Source of the DNA: Ahaetulla prasina
Lineage: Eukaryota; Chordata; Lepidosauria; Squamata; Colubridae
DNA: 64,000 nt
Direction of reading: 5' to 3'
Assembly (NCBI RefSeq): GCF_028640845.1
Contig: NC_080548.1
Span: forward strand, 19,488,821-19,552,820
This document shows, piece after piece, positions 30,638 to 42,430 of the stretch; the first letter of the stretch is position 1; every line of letters starts with the position of its first letter. A model generated the notes under the pieces. It searched no databases. It was not told the origin of the DNA and saw only the letters and a list, made by a program, of their open reading frames with translations. Made by a program: the position numbers and the translations under genes.

Positions 30638-31062
30638 CAGAATAACAGAGTCGGAAGGGACCTTGGAGGTCTTCTAGTCCAACCCCCTGCTTAGGCAGGA
30701 AACCCTACAATGCTTCAGACAAATGGTTATCCAATCTCTTCTTAAAAACTGTCCAGTGGACAGTTCTGGAGGCAAGTTCTTCCACGGAATAATTGTTCTA
30801 ACTGTCAGGAAATATCTCCTTAGTTCTAAGTTGCTTCTCTCCTTGATTAGTTTCCACCCATTGCTTCTTGTCCTACTCTCAGGTGCTTTGGAGAAGAGCT
30901 TGACTCCCTCTTCTTTGTGGCAGCCCCTCAAATATTGGAAGGCTGCTATCATCTATCGCCTAGTCCTTCTTTTCATCAGATTAGACATATCCAGTTCCAT
31001 CAACAGTTCTTTATATGTTTTAGCCTCCAGTCCCCTAAGAGTCCCCTGTTCAGTTAGAATAG
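30638..31062 (-). mobile_element. CR1 LINE, 3' part
   Basis: The minus-strand frame reads MIAAFQYLRGCHKEEGVKLF, SKAPESRTRSNGWKLIKERS and NLELRRYFLTVRTIIPWKNL. The terminal AACAGAGTCGGAAGGGACC is on the plus strand at 30643. Cut at its 5' side by the next L3. Confidence 0.9.
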
Positions 31063-31064
31063 AA

Positions 31065-31605
31065 TATTTATTTTTTTTATTTATTTATTTTGTCAAACAC
31101 AACAATATATATAAGTATAAGCATGAAATAACCACACAAAATGAATACAACAAAAGGAAACAATAGGACAGGGACGGTAGGCACGCTGGTGCTCTTATGC
31201 ATGCCCCTTACAGACCTCTTAGGAAAGGGGTGAGGTCAACAGTAGATAGTCTTTGGTTAAAACTTTGGGGATTTTGGGAAGAGACCACTGTGTCAGGTAG
31301 TGCATTCCAGGCATTAACAACTCTGTTACTGAAGTCATATTTTCTACAATCAAGATTGGAGCGGTTCACTTTAAGTTTGAATCTATTGTGTGCTCGCGTA
31401 TTGTTGCGGTTGAAGCTGAAGTAGTCTTCGACAGGAAGGACATTGTAGCAGATGATTTTATGAATTATGCTCAGGTCATGCCGAAGGCAGCATAGTTCTA
31501 AATTTTCTAAATCCAGAATTTCAAGTCTGGTGGCATAAGGTATTTTGTTGCAATCAGAGGAGTGGAGGACTCTTCTTGTAAAATATATTACAAATATATA
31601 CAAAT
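31065..31605 (-). mobile_element. CR1/L3-group LINE, 3' part
   Basis: The minus frame reads RRVLHSSDCNKIPYATRLEI, LSIIHKIICYNVLPVEDYF, SNRVVNAWNALPDTVVSSQN and DLTPFLRGL, then the 3' UTR and (TTTA) tail at 31065-31093. The part from 31107 on is duplicated at 40673. Confidence 0.9.
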
Positions 31606-31619
31606 ATACAAAAAATATT

Positions 31620-31850
31620 GTAGAATAGAATAGAATAGAATTTTTTTTTATTGGCCAAGTGTGATTGGACACACAAGGAATTTGTCTTGGTGCATATACT
31701 CTCAGTGTACATAAAAGAAAATATACCTACATCACTTACAATACTTAATGATAGTCATAGGGTACAAATTTAACACTGAAGATACAACACTTAATGATAG
31801 TCATAGGGTACATGCACATAATAGCACTGTATTATAACAGCATTATAACA
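31620..31850 (-). mobile_element. CR1/L3-type LINE tail (snake L3)
   Basis: Three AATAG units followed by TTTATTGGCCAAGTGTGATT and GACACACAAGGAATTTGTC. In copy B the same element has 17 AATAG units. Confidence 0.88.
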
Positions 31851-32170
31851 GCACTGAAAATGTGACTTATGACAGGTTCTTGCATTTACAACCATTGTAG
31901 CATCCCTCTGGTCACATGAGCAAAATTTGAGTGCTTGACATCTGGCATGTATTTACGATGGTTGCAGAGTCCCAAGGTCACTTTACTGTGCCAAGCAAAC
32001 TCAATGGGGAAAGCCAAATTCACTTAATGATTTGTCTATCAACCGCGGTGATTCACTTAACAACCAGGGCCAAAAAAGTCATAAAAATCAGGCACAACTC
32101 ACTTAGCAACCGCCTTGCTTAGCAATGGAAAGCTTGGTCCCAATGGTGCCCGTAAGTTGAGGACTACCTA
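31850..32170 (-). repeat. 'TCCTCGACTTACGACC' interspersed repeat
   Basis: Family blocks in reverse: TAGCATCCCTCTGGTCACAT, CTTAACAACCAGGGCC and GCCCGTAAGTTGAGGACTAC at the right end. Duplicated at 41443-41760. Confidence 0.7.
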
Positions 32171-32859
32171 AATTTGGAGAGATCCAGGTTAGAAAAGGTT
32201 TAAATGTTTATTCATTGTAGCATTCATCCTTTAGCTCTGGATTTCCATCTGTCAGTTTATTCTGAGGTTTAATATTTTTGGGCCTAGATTCTGGCTTCTC
32301 TTTTTTTTCCCCTGACAATTTTGATAAAGAATTATATTAAACATAAAATTAATAGAAGAAATTAATTCAAAAATAAATTAAGCAGAAAAAAAATCAAAAT
32401 GTGCAGAAAACAATCCCTCCCCCCAAAAAAGAAAAAGGAGGAAGTAGTAAGAGCAAAGTTTTCCATCCATTCTCAGCAACTATATTCAAAATTAACAACT
32501 AATCACTCTGTCTTAAAATAACACAAAAATCCATCTTCCTTCTGTTTCTCACTCCATACTGGATTCTGACTTCTTGATGAGCTCTGTAGTTTTTATTTAC
32601 TTCTAGTAAGGGCAGAAGGGAAGGCAGCTGTCAAAATTGATCTGGATTACAGTGGGGTATAAGCACAATATATAAATATCACTTTGAATCAATATTTTCA
32701 ACCACAGATTCAGGAAAAGAAACAAATTTAAAGTGATTTCTAGCCTTCACTGCAGCAGTTACAAACCTAACAATTATCTCTATTCTCCCATATAGCGTAT
32801 GATAATTTCCTGCTTCCCATAAACAAACCTTTTTAATCCGTCCATCCATACATACATAC
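32171..32859. other. Unassigned DNA (duplicated at 41761-42430)
   Basis: No gene or known repeat. The copy at 41761-42430 differs by small indels and substitutions. Confidence 0.5.
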
Positions 32860-33139
32860 CAGTGGTGGGTTTCAATTTTTTTTACTACCGGTTCTGTGGT
32901 GGCTTGGTGGGCGTGGCAGGGGAAGATACTGTAAAATCTCCATTCCCACCCCACTCCCGGGGAAGGATACTGTAAAATCTCAATTCCCTCCCCAATCCAG
33001 GGGAAGGTTACTGCAAAATCCCCATTTCCTCCTGATCAGCTGGGACTTGGGAGGCAGAGAATAGATGGGAGTGGGGCCAGGCAGAATTTTTACTACTGGT
33101 TCTCCAGAACTGGTCAGAACCTGCTGAAACCCACCTCTG
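32860..33139. mobile_element. Non-autonomous hAT, CAGTGGTGGG family
   Basis: 280 bp with ends CAGTGGTGGGTTTCAA and TGAAACCCACCTCTG. Perfect TSD ATACATAC (32852-32859, 33140-33147), inside an ATAC-rich stretch. The interior repeats GGGGAAG-ATACTGTAAAATC modules. Also present in copy B. Confidence 0.88.
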
Positions 33140-33193
33140 ATACATACATACATATATCCTGAACTCAGAAATTCTTTTTTCAGCAAATATATA

Positions 33194-33490
33194 TACCGTA
33201 TATACTCGAATATAAGCCGATCCGAGTATAAGCCGAGGTCCCCAATTTTACCCCAAAAACTGGGGTAAACTGGGGACTCGAGTATAAGCCGAGGGTGGGA
33301 AATGAGGCACCTACCGGTTGAAACCCTCCCTCAGCTGAGAAGGCTGGCCTCCGCCCGCCTCTCACTGCACCGCAGGGCTTCAGTCCGCAAATGTGAAAAA
33401 AGAAAAAAAACTCGAGTATAAGCAGATATACTCGAGTATCGAGGCTTAAAAACTTGAGTATAATTTCAGCACAAAAATGCTGAAAACTCT
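33194..33490. mobile_element. Palindromic MITE (CCGTATATACTCGA ends), right end lost
   Basis: The left end TACCGTATATACTCGAATAT is intact. The right inverted end, present in copy B at 43135-43166, is deleted here. The interior repeats GAGTATAAGCCGA motifs. Confidence 0.8.
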
Positions 33491-34680
33491 ATATAGAGAG
33501 AGTTTCCAGACTTTTACATAAAAACTGTACTTTATACCAGTGATTCTCGAGCTTTTCTTCCCCATGGACCCCCTTTAAAGGCCTTTTATGGCCAAGATTT
33601 AAATCATGGCGAGGAGTCCCCATGCAGCCTGTTTTGGATGCAGGCAGAGGCTCAGGATCGATGAACCCTGTTTCTAGCTGCTGACATATCCCATTCCATA
33701 GCTCCTGATTTACAGTTACCGATCTATGTCTCCACATGCTATCGATCGATGTGTACAACTCAAATCCGTTACATGTGTTCCTTTTCTTATGTTTTCCCCC
33801 TAATAGTTGATTTGGACAAGCAGGTGTGCGACAGCAATTATAACCACCAGAAAATGAAGAACATAGGAAAAGATGTTTGTTGGTCCTCAATTACAAGAAA
33901 TTACAGAGTAGATGTTTAGTACATGACTTCGTACGATTTTATGTTGTTGTTATACAAAGACGTACACAGAGGGAAATTATTTGCTGGGATGGGGGGGTGG
34001 GAGCGGGGAATCCAAATATCCACATATACACACGGACGTTCAGCCAGCATGCAGTGTTCATTTATTTGACAAGCGTAATTTAGTTTTAATATTTATGCTA
34101 ATACTTGATCGCATACAGCTAAATGTGCTCCGTGATCATTTGAAAAATTTTTTTAATGAAATCATTGCAGTAAGCCATATCATTATAGCCCTGTGTAATG
34201 CTTTGTGTGTGTGGGGAGGGGAGGATATTCTGAAAAGCAGCCCTCCCCCCCACATTCAATTGTGAGTGTGATTTTATGACGGTTCTAAATTGAGACAGGG
34301 GGAAGATGTTCTACTTCTCTCCCTCATGATTAATAACACATCCTTTTTTTAAAAAAAAATATGCAGGAAAGAAAAAGGAAAAAAAAAATTCCTGGAGTTT
34401 GAAACAACTTATTTATTTCCATCTTCATTTGAAAGAGTCTCCGGAGAGATCAAATGGACTTCATGATTTCTCTTGTAAAAACAAGAACATGTTAGAGATG
34501 TATTAGTTGATGAATATATTCTAGATATCTTTTTTTTAAAAAAATGTATTTTATTACATTTCTCGATAAAAAGAAAATAATGGAAAAGAGAATAATGAAA
34601 TACTGAAATATATAACTGTTTAGCTGTGAGCAGTCTCATAACTGCATCTAATGGCAGGGAAAAAAATATGCAATTTATCA
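33491..34680. other. Single-copy-looking block, duplicated at 43172-44656
   Basis: No coding frame with recognisable motifs. It is AT-rich with well-formed non-repetitive sequence, including an ATATTTATGCTAATAC stretch containing a POU/octamer-like core. Nearly identical to copy B except for deletions in 33590-33690. Confidence 0.5.
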
Positions 34681-34684
34681 AAAG

Positions 34685-36459
34685 CTTTTCAGCATCCAAA
34701 AAAAAAAGTGCCGCTGAGACTTGGTTGTTTCGTTCCAAATATTCAAGTAAATTTACAATTTACCTCACATTATATCTCATCTGCCTACCCTTAATAAATC
34801 CTGACTGATCATTATGAATTATTTGATTCATCACTGGCATTAATCTATTAGCCAATATCTTGGTAAACATCTTGTAATCAGTATTTAAAAGTGATATAGG
34901 CCTATAATTCTCTGCTTTAATACCATCTCGATCTTCCTTCGTATTAAGCGAAATAAAGGCTGTCCTCCATGAAGAGAACATCTCCTCCCATTTGAATTTT
35001 ATTAAATAACTCTTTGAGTGGTTCAACCATCTCATTTTCTAAATTTTTATAATAAACAGCTGTTAAACCATCTGTACCTGGTGCTTTACCGATTTTAACT
35101 TGCTTAATTGCTAACAAAATTTCCTCTGAAGTAATTAATTGATTCAATTCTTCTCTTTGATTTTCTGTAAGCTCACAAATATTTTGTTGTTGTAAATATC
35201 TTTCTATCTCTGTATCATCAATCATATCCCTAGTATAACTTACTATAATACTCTAAAATGCTTTTTAATCAAGTTCTTTTGATAAACTTCCTTACCCTAT
35301 ATTCTATTTTATCAATCATTCGTGATTTCTGTTTTTCCTTATTAAATAGGCAAGCCATCTTCCTGGCTTATTGGCATTATTAAAGCGTATTATGTTTTAC
35401 ATATTGTAAATTAATTGCTACTTGATCTGCCATCAACATATTAAACTGACCTCTTAATATATTTATTGATTCTTTTATTTTACTATTTCCTGGGCTATTT
35501 ATCAATAATTGTTCTTTCTTTTAATTTCCTCTTCCAGTTCCTTTTCTTTTCTGCAATTTATTTTTGTATTTAATATTCATTTGTATAAGATTTCCTCTCA
35601 TATAGGCCTTGCTAGCGTCCCAAATCATCTCTATAGATGTCTCTTTTTCATATTCATAATAAAAAATTCTTTCATTTGCTTTTTACATTCATTTACATTT
35701 TGTTCATATTTAAACAAATTCTCATTCAACCTCCATGATCTCCTAGCCTCCTTTTCCCGATCAAATTCAATCCAAACTGGACTATGATCAGATAGAGTTC
35801 TTGAACAAATCTTAGTCTTTTTCACTCTAGAGTACAAATCATTAGAAATCAAAATAAAATCAATCCTCGAAAATGATTGATGCCTGTCAGAAAAGAAGGT
35901 AAAATCCCTCTCTTCTGTATTATGTTCTCTCCAAATATCTCTTAATTCCAAGTCCTCCATCATTTCAAAAAAAACCTTTGGTAATTTCGCCCGGCTTGAC
36001 ATTTTCCTTAAACTTTTTTTTTCTTTTTGAGTATCCAACACACCATTCCAATCACCCATTAATATATATGATTTATAATCCCAAAATACTATTCTTTTAT
36101 GCAAAAACTTGAAAAAATTTTCTTGTTGTTGATTCGGAGCATAAACTCCTATTAATAATATCTTCTTTCCCTCCAACAAAAGTTCAATAGCAATGTATCT
36201 TCCTTGCTTATCCACCTCAATTAATTTTGCTGATATATCCTTCTTTATATATATAACTAAACCGTTTTTTTTTCCAAAGAGGAGGCAACAAATGTACCCC
36301 AGTTTTGAATTTATCAAATATTTCTGGTCTAAAGATCTAATATGTTTCTTGTAAACAGGTAATGTCATTTTTAAATTGTTTCAAATAATGAAATACTTTC
36401 CTTCTTTTCTGCGGTGAATTCAAACCATTAACATTCCAAGATAATAGTTTAATTGCCAT
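34685..36459 (-). pseudogene. L1 ORF2 (endonuclease and partial RT), frameshifted
   Basis: Starts MAIKLLSWNVNGLNSPQKRR. APE-type endonuclease landmarks follow: LQET, GVYAPNQQQ, MGDWNGVLD, SRIDFILIS and SDHSPVWIEF, covering residues about 1-235. The RT region resumes in other frames: [47 protein letters not shown] and, at 34738-34685, AALFFLDAEK (start of motif A). Multiple frameshifts, at about 36270, 35630, 35220 and 34950. Sequence of motif B, the YADD-equivalent and the Cys-rich C-terminus is absent. Confidence 0.9.
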
Positions 36460-36568
36460 TATCGGCCAAAGGAAACTTTTGGAACACCAGCCGCAGATCA
36501 CATTTTGCTCTAGGCCTTGCTCCTCCCACTGTTTCCGTTGTAGTAGTTGCCAGTTGTTGTTGTGCCTT

Positions 36569-37600
36569 CATCTCTTGTTCCTTGCGTTAGCAGCAGCTCT
36601 TGTCAGCCTTTGTTCTTTTGAATCTAAACCCGTCGTAGGTATTTCCAACACTTGTAATAAATCTTCTTCCATCACAATCTGTTCTTGTACCTGCTTCACT
36701 TCTCTTTCCTTCACTTCAGTCTCCTTCTTCTAGCTTCCAATGGGGAAGACTTCCAACTTTAATACCTCAACATAACATTCTCTTGCTTTTCCAACTGTAT
36801 TGAGACGATGTACTTTCCCTGCATAATATACTATTATACCAGTTGGAATATCCCATCTATATTCAATCTGACGTTTTTTAAGTTCATTCACCAGGAAGGC
36901 AAATTCCTTCCTAGCCCTTAACATTTTGGTGGAATTTCCTTTAATATTAAAATATCTTGACCAGCAATCTGAATCTTCTCCCCTTATATGAGGCTTGCAA
37001 AATCTGATTTCTCACTGTTCTATTTGTAAAATAAATAACAACATCCCTTGGCAACTTTTTGCCTTGCTATCCAAGAATTCACACGATATATTTTATCAAT
37101 TTGATAAGCCACATCTGCTGGACGAGCTGCTAATATCTCAGCAAATACTTCAGAAAAATTTCCTTAAATTCTCTTCTTTTTCTTTCAAACCACGGATTCT
37201 AGAGCAAATTCCATATTTCTATATTGTATCAAAACTATTTCATCCTCTGTTTTTTCCATTTTACTTTGAAATTCAGCCATTTTATTTTCTAATTTTAAAT
37301 TATGTTGCTTAATTTCTTCAACCTCCTCTTCTAATAAAATCACATTCGTTGCCAAACTTTGTACTGCCATTACAAATCCTTCTTCTTCTTTATTTCCCAC
37401 TTGAATTTCTGATATCTGCTCTTTCATTTCAGACATCTCATCGGTTATTACTTTAAATTTTCTTCTATAAAGCCTTTTAAGTTCTCTTGTAACGCCTCTA
37501 AATTCAATGTTCTAGTCTCTGCTGTATGAGCTGGAGAGGCACCAGCTGATAAAGTTCCAGAGCTCTTTGTTACAGTAGACTTTAATTGTTTGGCTGCCAT
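36569..37600 (-). pseudogene. L1 ORF1 (coiled coil, RRM and C-terminal domain), frameshifted
   Basis: Starts MAAKQLKSTVTKSSGTL. After a 1-bp frameshift near 37465 it reads MSEMKEQISEIQVGNKEEEG and LEEEVEEIKQHNLKLENKM, a coiled coil. The next frame has AARPADVAYQIDKIYRVNS (RRM-like), and then ARKEFAFLVNELKKRQIEYR with DIPTGIIVYY (C-terminal domain). The length, about 340 codons, fits vertebrate L1 ORF1p. At least three frameshifts; inactive. Confidence 0.85.
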
Positions 37601-38468
37601 CTTCTATAAAATTATTTATTTATTTATTTCCAACTTAATATTCACTTTAAATCTTCTTAACCTCTAAGAAACACAGTCTTTTAAAACAGTATTTAAAAAT
37701 CTCCCCTAGATTCTATCAGCAGGCAGCAAAGAGTTAAAGAGTAAGAGCAGCAAGTAACATGCAAATTACCAACTGCAGGCGCAACGCTGAAAGTATCACT
37801 TCGCTTTCCACTCGTTAACTTGTTAACAATTCGCCTCCATTTTTTTACTGTTTTCAAGCTTGTTACAAAGTATCGGGGAATCGGCTTGGCTACTTGCTTA
37901 AAGTTCTCCCACTTTCGTTCTGTCCGGTATAATCCTTTATTGTCCAAAATAAATCTCGGCGTTTGGTCGTGGTGATTGGTTCCAAAGCAGAAGAATCCTC
38001 GGATCTGAGCACGGGTTGCTGGAGGAACTTAACCCTTCAAACCCCTTTTTCTCAGGGGCTTTAGGGAAATTCAACCTCTGCCCTCAGCTCACCACCTTCT
38101 CCTTCTCCCGAAGAGGGGGCTTTCCGAACCGCTGGACAGCAGATTTAAGCTGTCCTAGCGATTCCACATAATCCAGAGGTTGGTGATCATAAAGATCACC
38201 GCCATCACCTACGGTGCCAAACCGGAAGTCTCCACCCATTGTAAATAGCCCGGCCCAATGCCATGGAGCGCTTTGAAGACGTTCACCAACACCTTGAAGC
38301 GCACCCGGAAGGCCACAGGTAGCCAGTGCAGCCTGCGCAGGATAGGTGTCACACGGGAGCCACGAGGGCTCCCTCTATCACCCGCAGCTGCATTCTGACT
38401 AACTGTAGCCTCCGGATGCCCTCAAGGAGCCCCATGTAGAGAGCATTGCAGTAATCCAGACGAGGGCG

Positions 38469-39215
38469 TCACAAGCGTGAGTGACTGTGCACAAGGCATC
38501 CCGGTCTAGAAAGGCGCAACTGGCGCACCAGGCGAACCTGGTGGAAAGCTCTCCTGGAGGCGGCCGTCAGGTGGTCCTCAAAGACAGCCTCATCCAGGAG
38601 AACGCCCAAGTTGCGCACCCTCTCCGCCAGGGCCAATGACTCGCTCCCAACAGTCAGCCGTGGACTCAGCTGACTGTACCGGGATGCCGGCATCCACAGC
38701 CACTCCGTCTTGGAGGGATTGAGCTTGAGCCTGTTTCTCCCCATCCAGACCCTACGGCTTCCAAACACTGGGACAGCACTTCGATAGCTTCATTGGGGTG
38801 GCCCGTGGAAAAGTACAGCTGGGTGTCATCAGCGCACAGCTGGTACCTCACACAAGCCACTGATGATCTCACCCAGCGGTTTCATAGATGTTGAACAGAA
38901 GGCGAGAATCGACCCGCGGCACCCCACAAGTGAGGCGCCACGGGTCAACCTCTGCCCCCGTCAACACCATCTGCATCGACCGGTCGGAGAGATAGGAGGA
39001 GAACCACCGATAAACGGTGCCTCCACTCCCAATCCTCCAACCGCGCAGCAGGATACCATGGTCGATGGTATCAAAAGCCGCTGAGAGGTCTAATAGGACC
39101 AGGGCAGAGGAACAACCTCATCCCTGGCCCTCCAGAGATCATCCACCAACGCGACCAAAGCCGCCTCAGTGCTGTAACCGGCCGGAAGCCGGACTGAACG
39201 GGTCTAGATAGACAG
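38469..39215 (-). pseudogene. L2 LINE RT palm, broken by frameshifts
   Basis: Fragments recognisable in different frames: motif C as CADDTQLYFSTGHPNEAIEV, then NRLKLNPSKTEWLWMPASRY and VRNLGVLLDE. Motif A sequence (LVLLDLSAAFD) is encoded at about 39070-39105. Each shift corresponds to a small deletion relative to the copy at 22381-23268. Confidence 0.82.
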
Positions 39216-40118
39216 TTTCTCCAGGTGCAGGGGAAACTGATATGCCACCATATTTACAACCTTCGCCGCGGGGCGAAGGTTGAGACCGGACGATAATTAC
39301 CTAAAACAGCCGGGTCCAGGGAAGGCTTCTTGAGGAGGGGTTTCACCACCGCCTCTTCAAGGCGGCCGGAAAGACTCCTCCAACAAGGAAGCGCCAGAAT
39401 CCCTGAGCCAGCCTCGTGTCACCTCCTGAGTGGCCAGCACCAGCCAGGAGGGGCACGGGTCCAGTAAACACGTGGTGGCATTCAATCTACCCAGCAACCT
39501 GTCCATGTCCTCGGGAGCCACAGGGTCAAACTCATCCCAAACAATATCACCAAGACCGCCCTCAGACGCCCCGTCCGAATCGCCACAATTTTGGTCCAGA
39601 CCGTCCTGAAGCTGAACGATTTTATCGTATAGATAACCGTTAAAAACTCCTCAGCACGTCCCTGCAACGGGTCATCCCGCTCCCCCTGGTGAAGGAGGGA
39701 GCGGGTCACCCAAACAGGGCAGCTGGGCGGTTATCTGCCAACGAGAGGAGGAGGCGAGCAACGCCGCTTCCTCAGTGCCACTAGGTAGGTCCTAGTATAG
39801 GATCTAACTAGTGTCCGATCAGCCTCTGAACGGCTGGACCTCCAAGAACTCTCTAGGCGTCTTCTCCGGCGTTTCATCCCCTCAGCTCCTCGGAGAACCA
39901 AGGAGCCGGTTGGGATCTGCGCCGGGTCAGAGGTCGCAGAGGCACGACACGTCTGCGCCCCAGCCGCAGCCCGCTCCCAGGCTGCGCCAGTTCCTCTGCC
40001 GTGCCGTGAGCCAGACCCTCAGGAATGGCCCAAGCTCCGTCCGAAACCTCTCTGGGTCCATCAGGCGCCTGGGACGGTACCAACGAGTGGTTCCGCCTCC
40101 TGCGGTGTTGGGTGGCGG

Positions 40119-40672
40119 TCAGAAAGTCCAGGCGAAGGAGAGTGATCTGACCATGACAAAGGTTCTGTGACTATATCTCTCAAGTCCAGATCCTTCAACC
40201 ACTGACCAGAGATGAAAATCAGGTCCAATGCCTCCCCCGATGTGAGTAGGGCCATCCACTACTTGAGTCAGGTCCAGGGCCGTCATGGAGGCCATGAACT
40301 CCCGAGCTACTGTCGATGACGAGCCAGCAGATGGCAAGTTAAAGTCCCCCATGACTAAAAGTCTGGGGGTCTCCACTGCCACCCCGGCAAGCACCTCCAG
40401 AAGCTCGGGTAGGGCGGCTGTCACGCAGCAAGGAGCCAGGTACGCGACCAGCAAGCCCATCTGACACCTATGACCCCACCTCACAAAGAGGGATTCACAC
40501 CCGGCAATCTGAGGTACAGTGGTCTCCTTCGGCTCTAGACTCTCTTTAATAACAACCGCCACCCCCCCACCCCTACCCTGGGCCCTCGGCTGATGGAATG
40601 CACGGAAACCCGGTGGGCACATCTCAACCAGGGGCACGCCCCCTTCAGTGCCCAACCAGGTCTCCGTAAGCG
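40119..40672 (-). pseudogene. L2 LINE AP-endonuclease domain
   Basis: The open frame has ISLTETWLGTEGGVPLVEMC, GRGGGVAVVIKE, VMGDFNLPSAGSSS and QVVDGPTHIGGGIGPDFHLW, the TETWL and GDFN landmarks of the APE-type endonuclease in the L2/CR1 group. Lacks the N-terminal LxxxNxRS region because it is cut at 40672; the SDH motif region is frameshifted. Confidence 0.85.
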
Positions 40673-41145
40673 ATATATAAGCATAAGCATGAAATAACCA
40701 CACAAAATGAATACAACCAAAGGGAACATTAGGACAGGAATGGTAGGCATGCTGGTGCTCTTATGCACGCCCCTTACAAACCACTTAGGAATGGGGTGAG
40801 GTCAACAGTAGACAGTCTTAGGTTAAAATTTTGGGGATTTTGGGATGAGACCATGGAGTCAGGTAGTGCATTCCAGGCATTAACAACTCTGTTACTGAAG
40901 TCATATTTTCTACAATCAGGATTGGAGCGGTTCACTTTAAGTTTGAATCTATTGTGTGCTCGTGTATTGTTGTGGTTGAAGCTGAAGTAGTCTTCAACAG
41001 GAAGGACATTGTAGCAGATGATTTTATGAGTTATGCTCAGGTCATGCCGAAATCTGGTGGCATGAGGTATTTTGTTGCAATCAGAGGAGTGGAGGACTCT
41101 TCTTGTAAAATATATTACAAATATATACAAATATACAAAAAATAT
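40673..41145 (-). mobile_element. CR1/L3-group LINE, 3' part (tail cut at 40673)
   Basis: Same element as 31107-31605. It has a 40-bp-scale deletion relative to copy A near 41049-41055, so the frame reads ATRFRHDLSITHKIICYNVL. Confidence 0.88.
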
Positions 41146-41150
41146 TGTAG

Positions 41151-41235
41151 AATAGAATAGAATAGAATAGAATAGAATAGAATAGAATAGAATAGAATAG
41201 AATAGAATAGAATAGAATAGAATAGAATAGAATAG
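41151..41235. repeat. (AATAG)17 microsatellite
   Basis: Seventeen perfect AATAG units at the end of an L3 tail, against three in copy A (31624-31638). Confidence 0.97.
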
Positions 41236-41442
41236 AATTTTTTTTATTGGCCAAGTGAAGGAATTTGTCTTGGTGCATATACTCTCAGTGTACATAAAAG
41301 AAAATATACTTACATCACTTACAATACTTAATGATAGTCATAGGGTACAAATTTAACACTGAAGATACAATACTTAATGATAGTCATAGGGTACATGCAC
41401 ATAATAGCACTGTATTATAACAGCATTATAACAGCACTGAAA
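41236..41442 (-). mobile_element. CR1/L3-type LINE tail (snake L3)
   Basis: TTTATTGGCCAAGTG, then a short deletion, then AAGGAATTTGTCTTGGTGC. Colinear with 31639-31850. Confidence 0.88.
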
Positions 41443-41760
41443 ATGTGACTTATGACAGGTCCTTGCATTTACAACCATTGTAGCATCCCTTTGGTCACAT
41501 GAGCAAAATTTGAGTGCTTGACATCTGGCATGTATTTACGATGGTTGCAGAGTCCCAAGGTCACTTTACTGTGCCAAGCAAACTGGATGGGGAAAGCCAA
41601 ATTCGCTTAATAACTGCATAATTTGTCTATCAACCGCGATGATTCGCTTAACAACCATGGCCAAAAAAGTCATAAAAATCAGGCACAACTCACTTAGCAA
41701 CCGCCTTGCTTAGCAATGAAAGCTTGGTCCCAATGGTACCTGTAAGTTGAGGACTACCTA
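41443..41760 (-). repeat. 'TCCTCGACTTACGACC' interspersed repeat
   Basis: Duplicate of 31850-32170. Slightly longer, with CTTAATAACTGCATAATTTG retained. Confidence 0.7.
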
Positions 41761-42430
41761 AATTTGGAGAGATCCAGGTTAGAAAAGGTTTAAATGTTTA
41801 TTCATTATAGCATTCATCCTTTAGCTTTGGATTTCCATCTATCAGTTTATTCTTATTTTTGGGCCTAGATTCTGGCTTCTCTTTTTTTTTCCCTGACAAT
41901 TTTGATAAAGAATTATATTAAACATAAAATTAATAGAAGAAATTAATTCAAAAATAAATTAAGCGGAAAAGAAAATTAAAATGTGCAGAAAACAATCCCT
42001 CCCCCCAAAAAAGAAAAAGGAGGAAGTAGTAAGAGCAAACTTCTCAGCAACTATATTCAAAATTAACAACTAATCACTCTCTCTTAAAATAATACAAAAA
42101 TCCATTTTCCTTCTGTTTCTCACTCCATACTAGATTCTGACTTCTTGATGAGCTCTGTAGTTTTTATTTACTTCTAGTAAGGGCAGAAGGGAAGGCAGCT
42201 GTCAAAATTGATCTGGATTACAGTGGGGTATTAGGACAATATATAAATATCACTTTGAATCAATATTTTCAACCACAGATTCAGGAAAAGAAACAAACTT
42301 AAAGTGATTTCTAGCCTTCACTGCAGCAGTTACAAACCTAACAATTATCTCTATTCTCCCATATAGAGTATGATAATTTCCTGCTTCCCATAAACAAACC
42401 TTTTTAATCCGCACATCCATCCATCCATAC

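Larger units (their letters stand above)
31107..34680 (+). repeat. Large direct duplication, copy A
   Basis: Aligns colinearly with 40673-44656 across LINE, hAT, MITE and unassigned sequence. The match starts at ATATATAAG(T/C)ATAAGCATG and ends at ATATGCAATTTATCA. Copy A lacks several blocks present in copy B: most of the AATAG array, the right end of the palindromic MITE and about 300 bp in the 43270-43660 region. The first about 250 bp differ by several percent; 33790-34680 is nearly identical to copy B. Confidence 0.92.
34681..38242 (-). mobile_element. L1 LINE: 5' UTR, ORF1 and first part of ORF2; 3' half missing
   Basis: Reading the minus strand: a 5' UTR of about 640 bp from about 38240, ORF1 from 37600, ORF2 from 36459 with endonuclease and N-terminal RT, then an abrupt end at 34681 just after RT motif A. 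LINE insertions are normally 5' truncated; this one has its 5' end and lacks its 3' end. The end coincides with the right edge of duplication copy A. Confidence 0.9.
38245..40672 (-). mobile_element. L2 LINE, both ends missing, rich in small deletions
   Basis: Minus-strand order: endonuclease (40672 to about 40119), linker, then RT (about 39200 to 38469) and the start of the C-terminal block at 38250. The last about 450 bp of L2 and its 3' UTR are absent at the L1 border. The 5' side stops exactly where duplication copy B begins. Compared with 21915-23268 it has many 1-3 bp deletions. Confidence 0.9.

Noticed and set aside
35631..36368. 245-residue frame as a host nuclease gene
   Set aside because: APE-type endonuclease motifs, an adjacent ORF1 and RT pieces show it is L1 ORF2.
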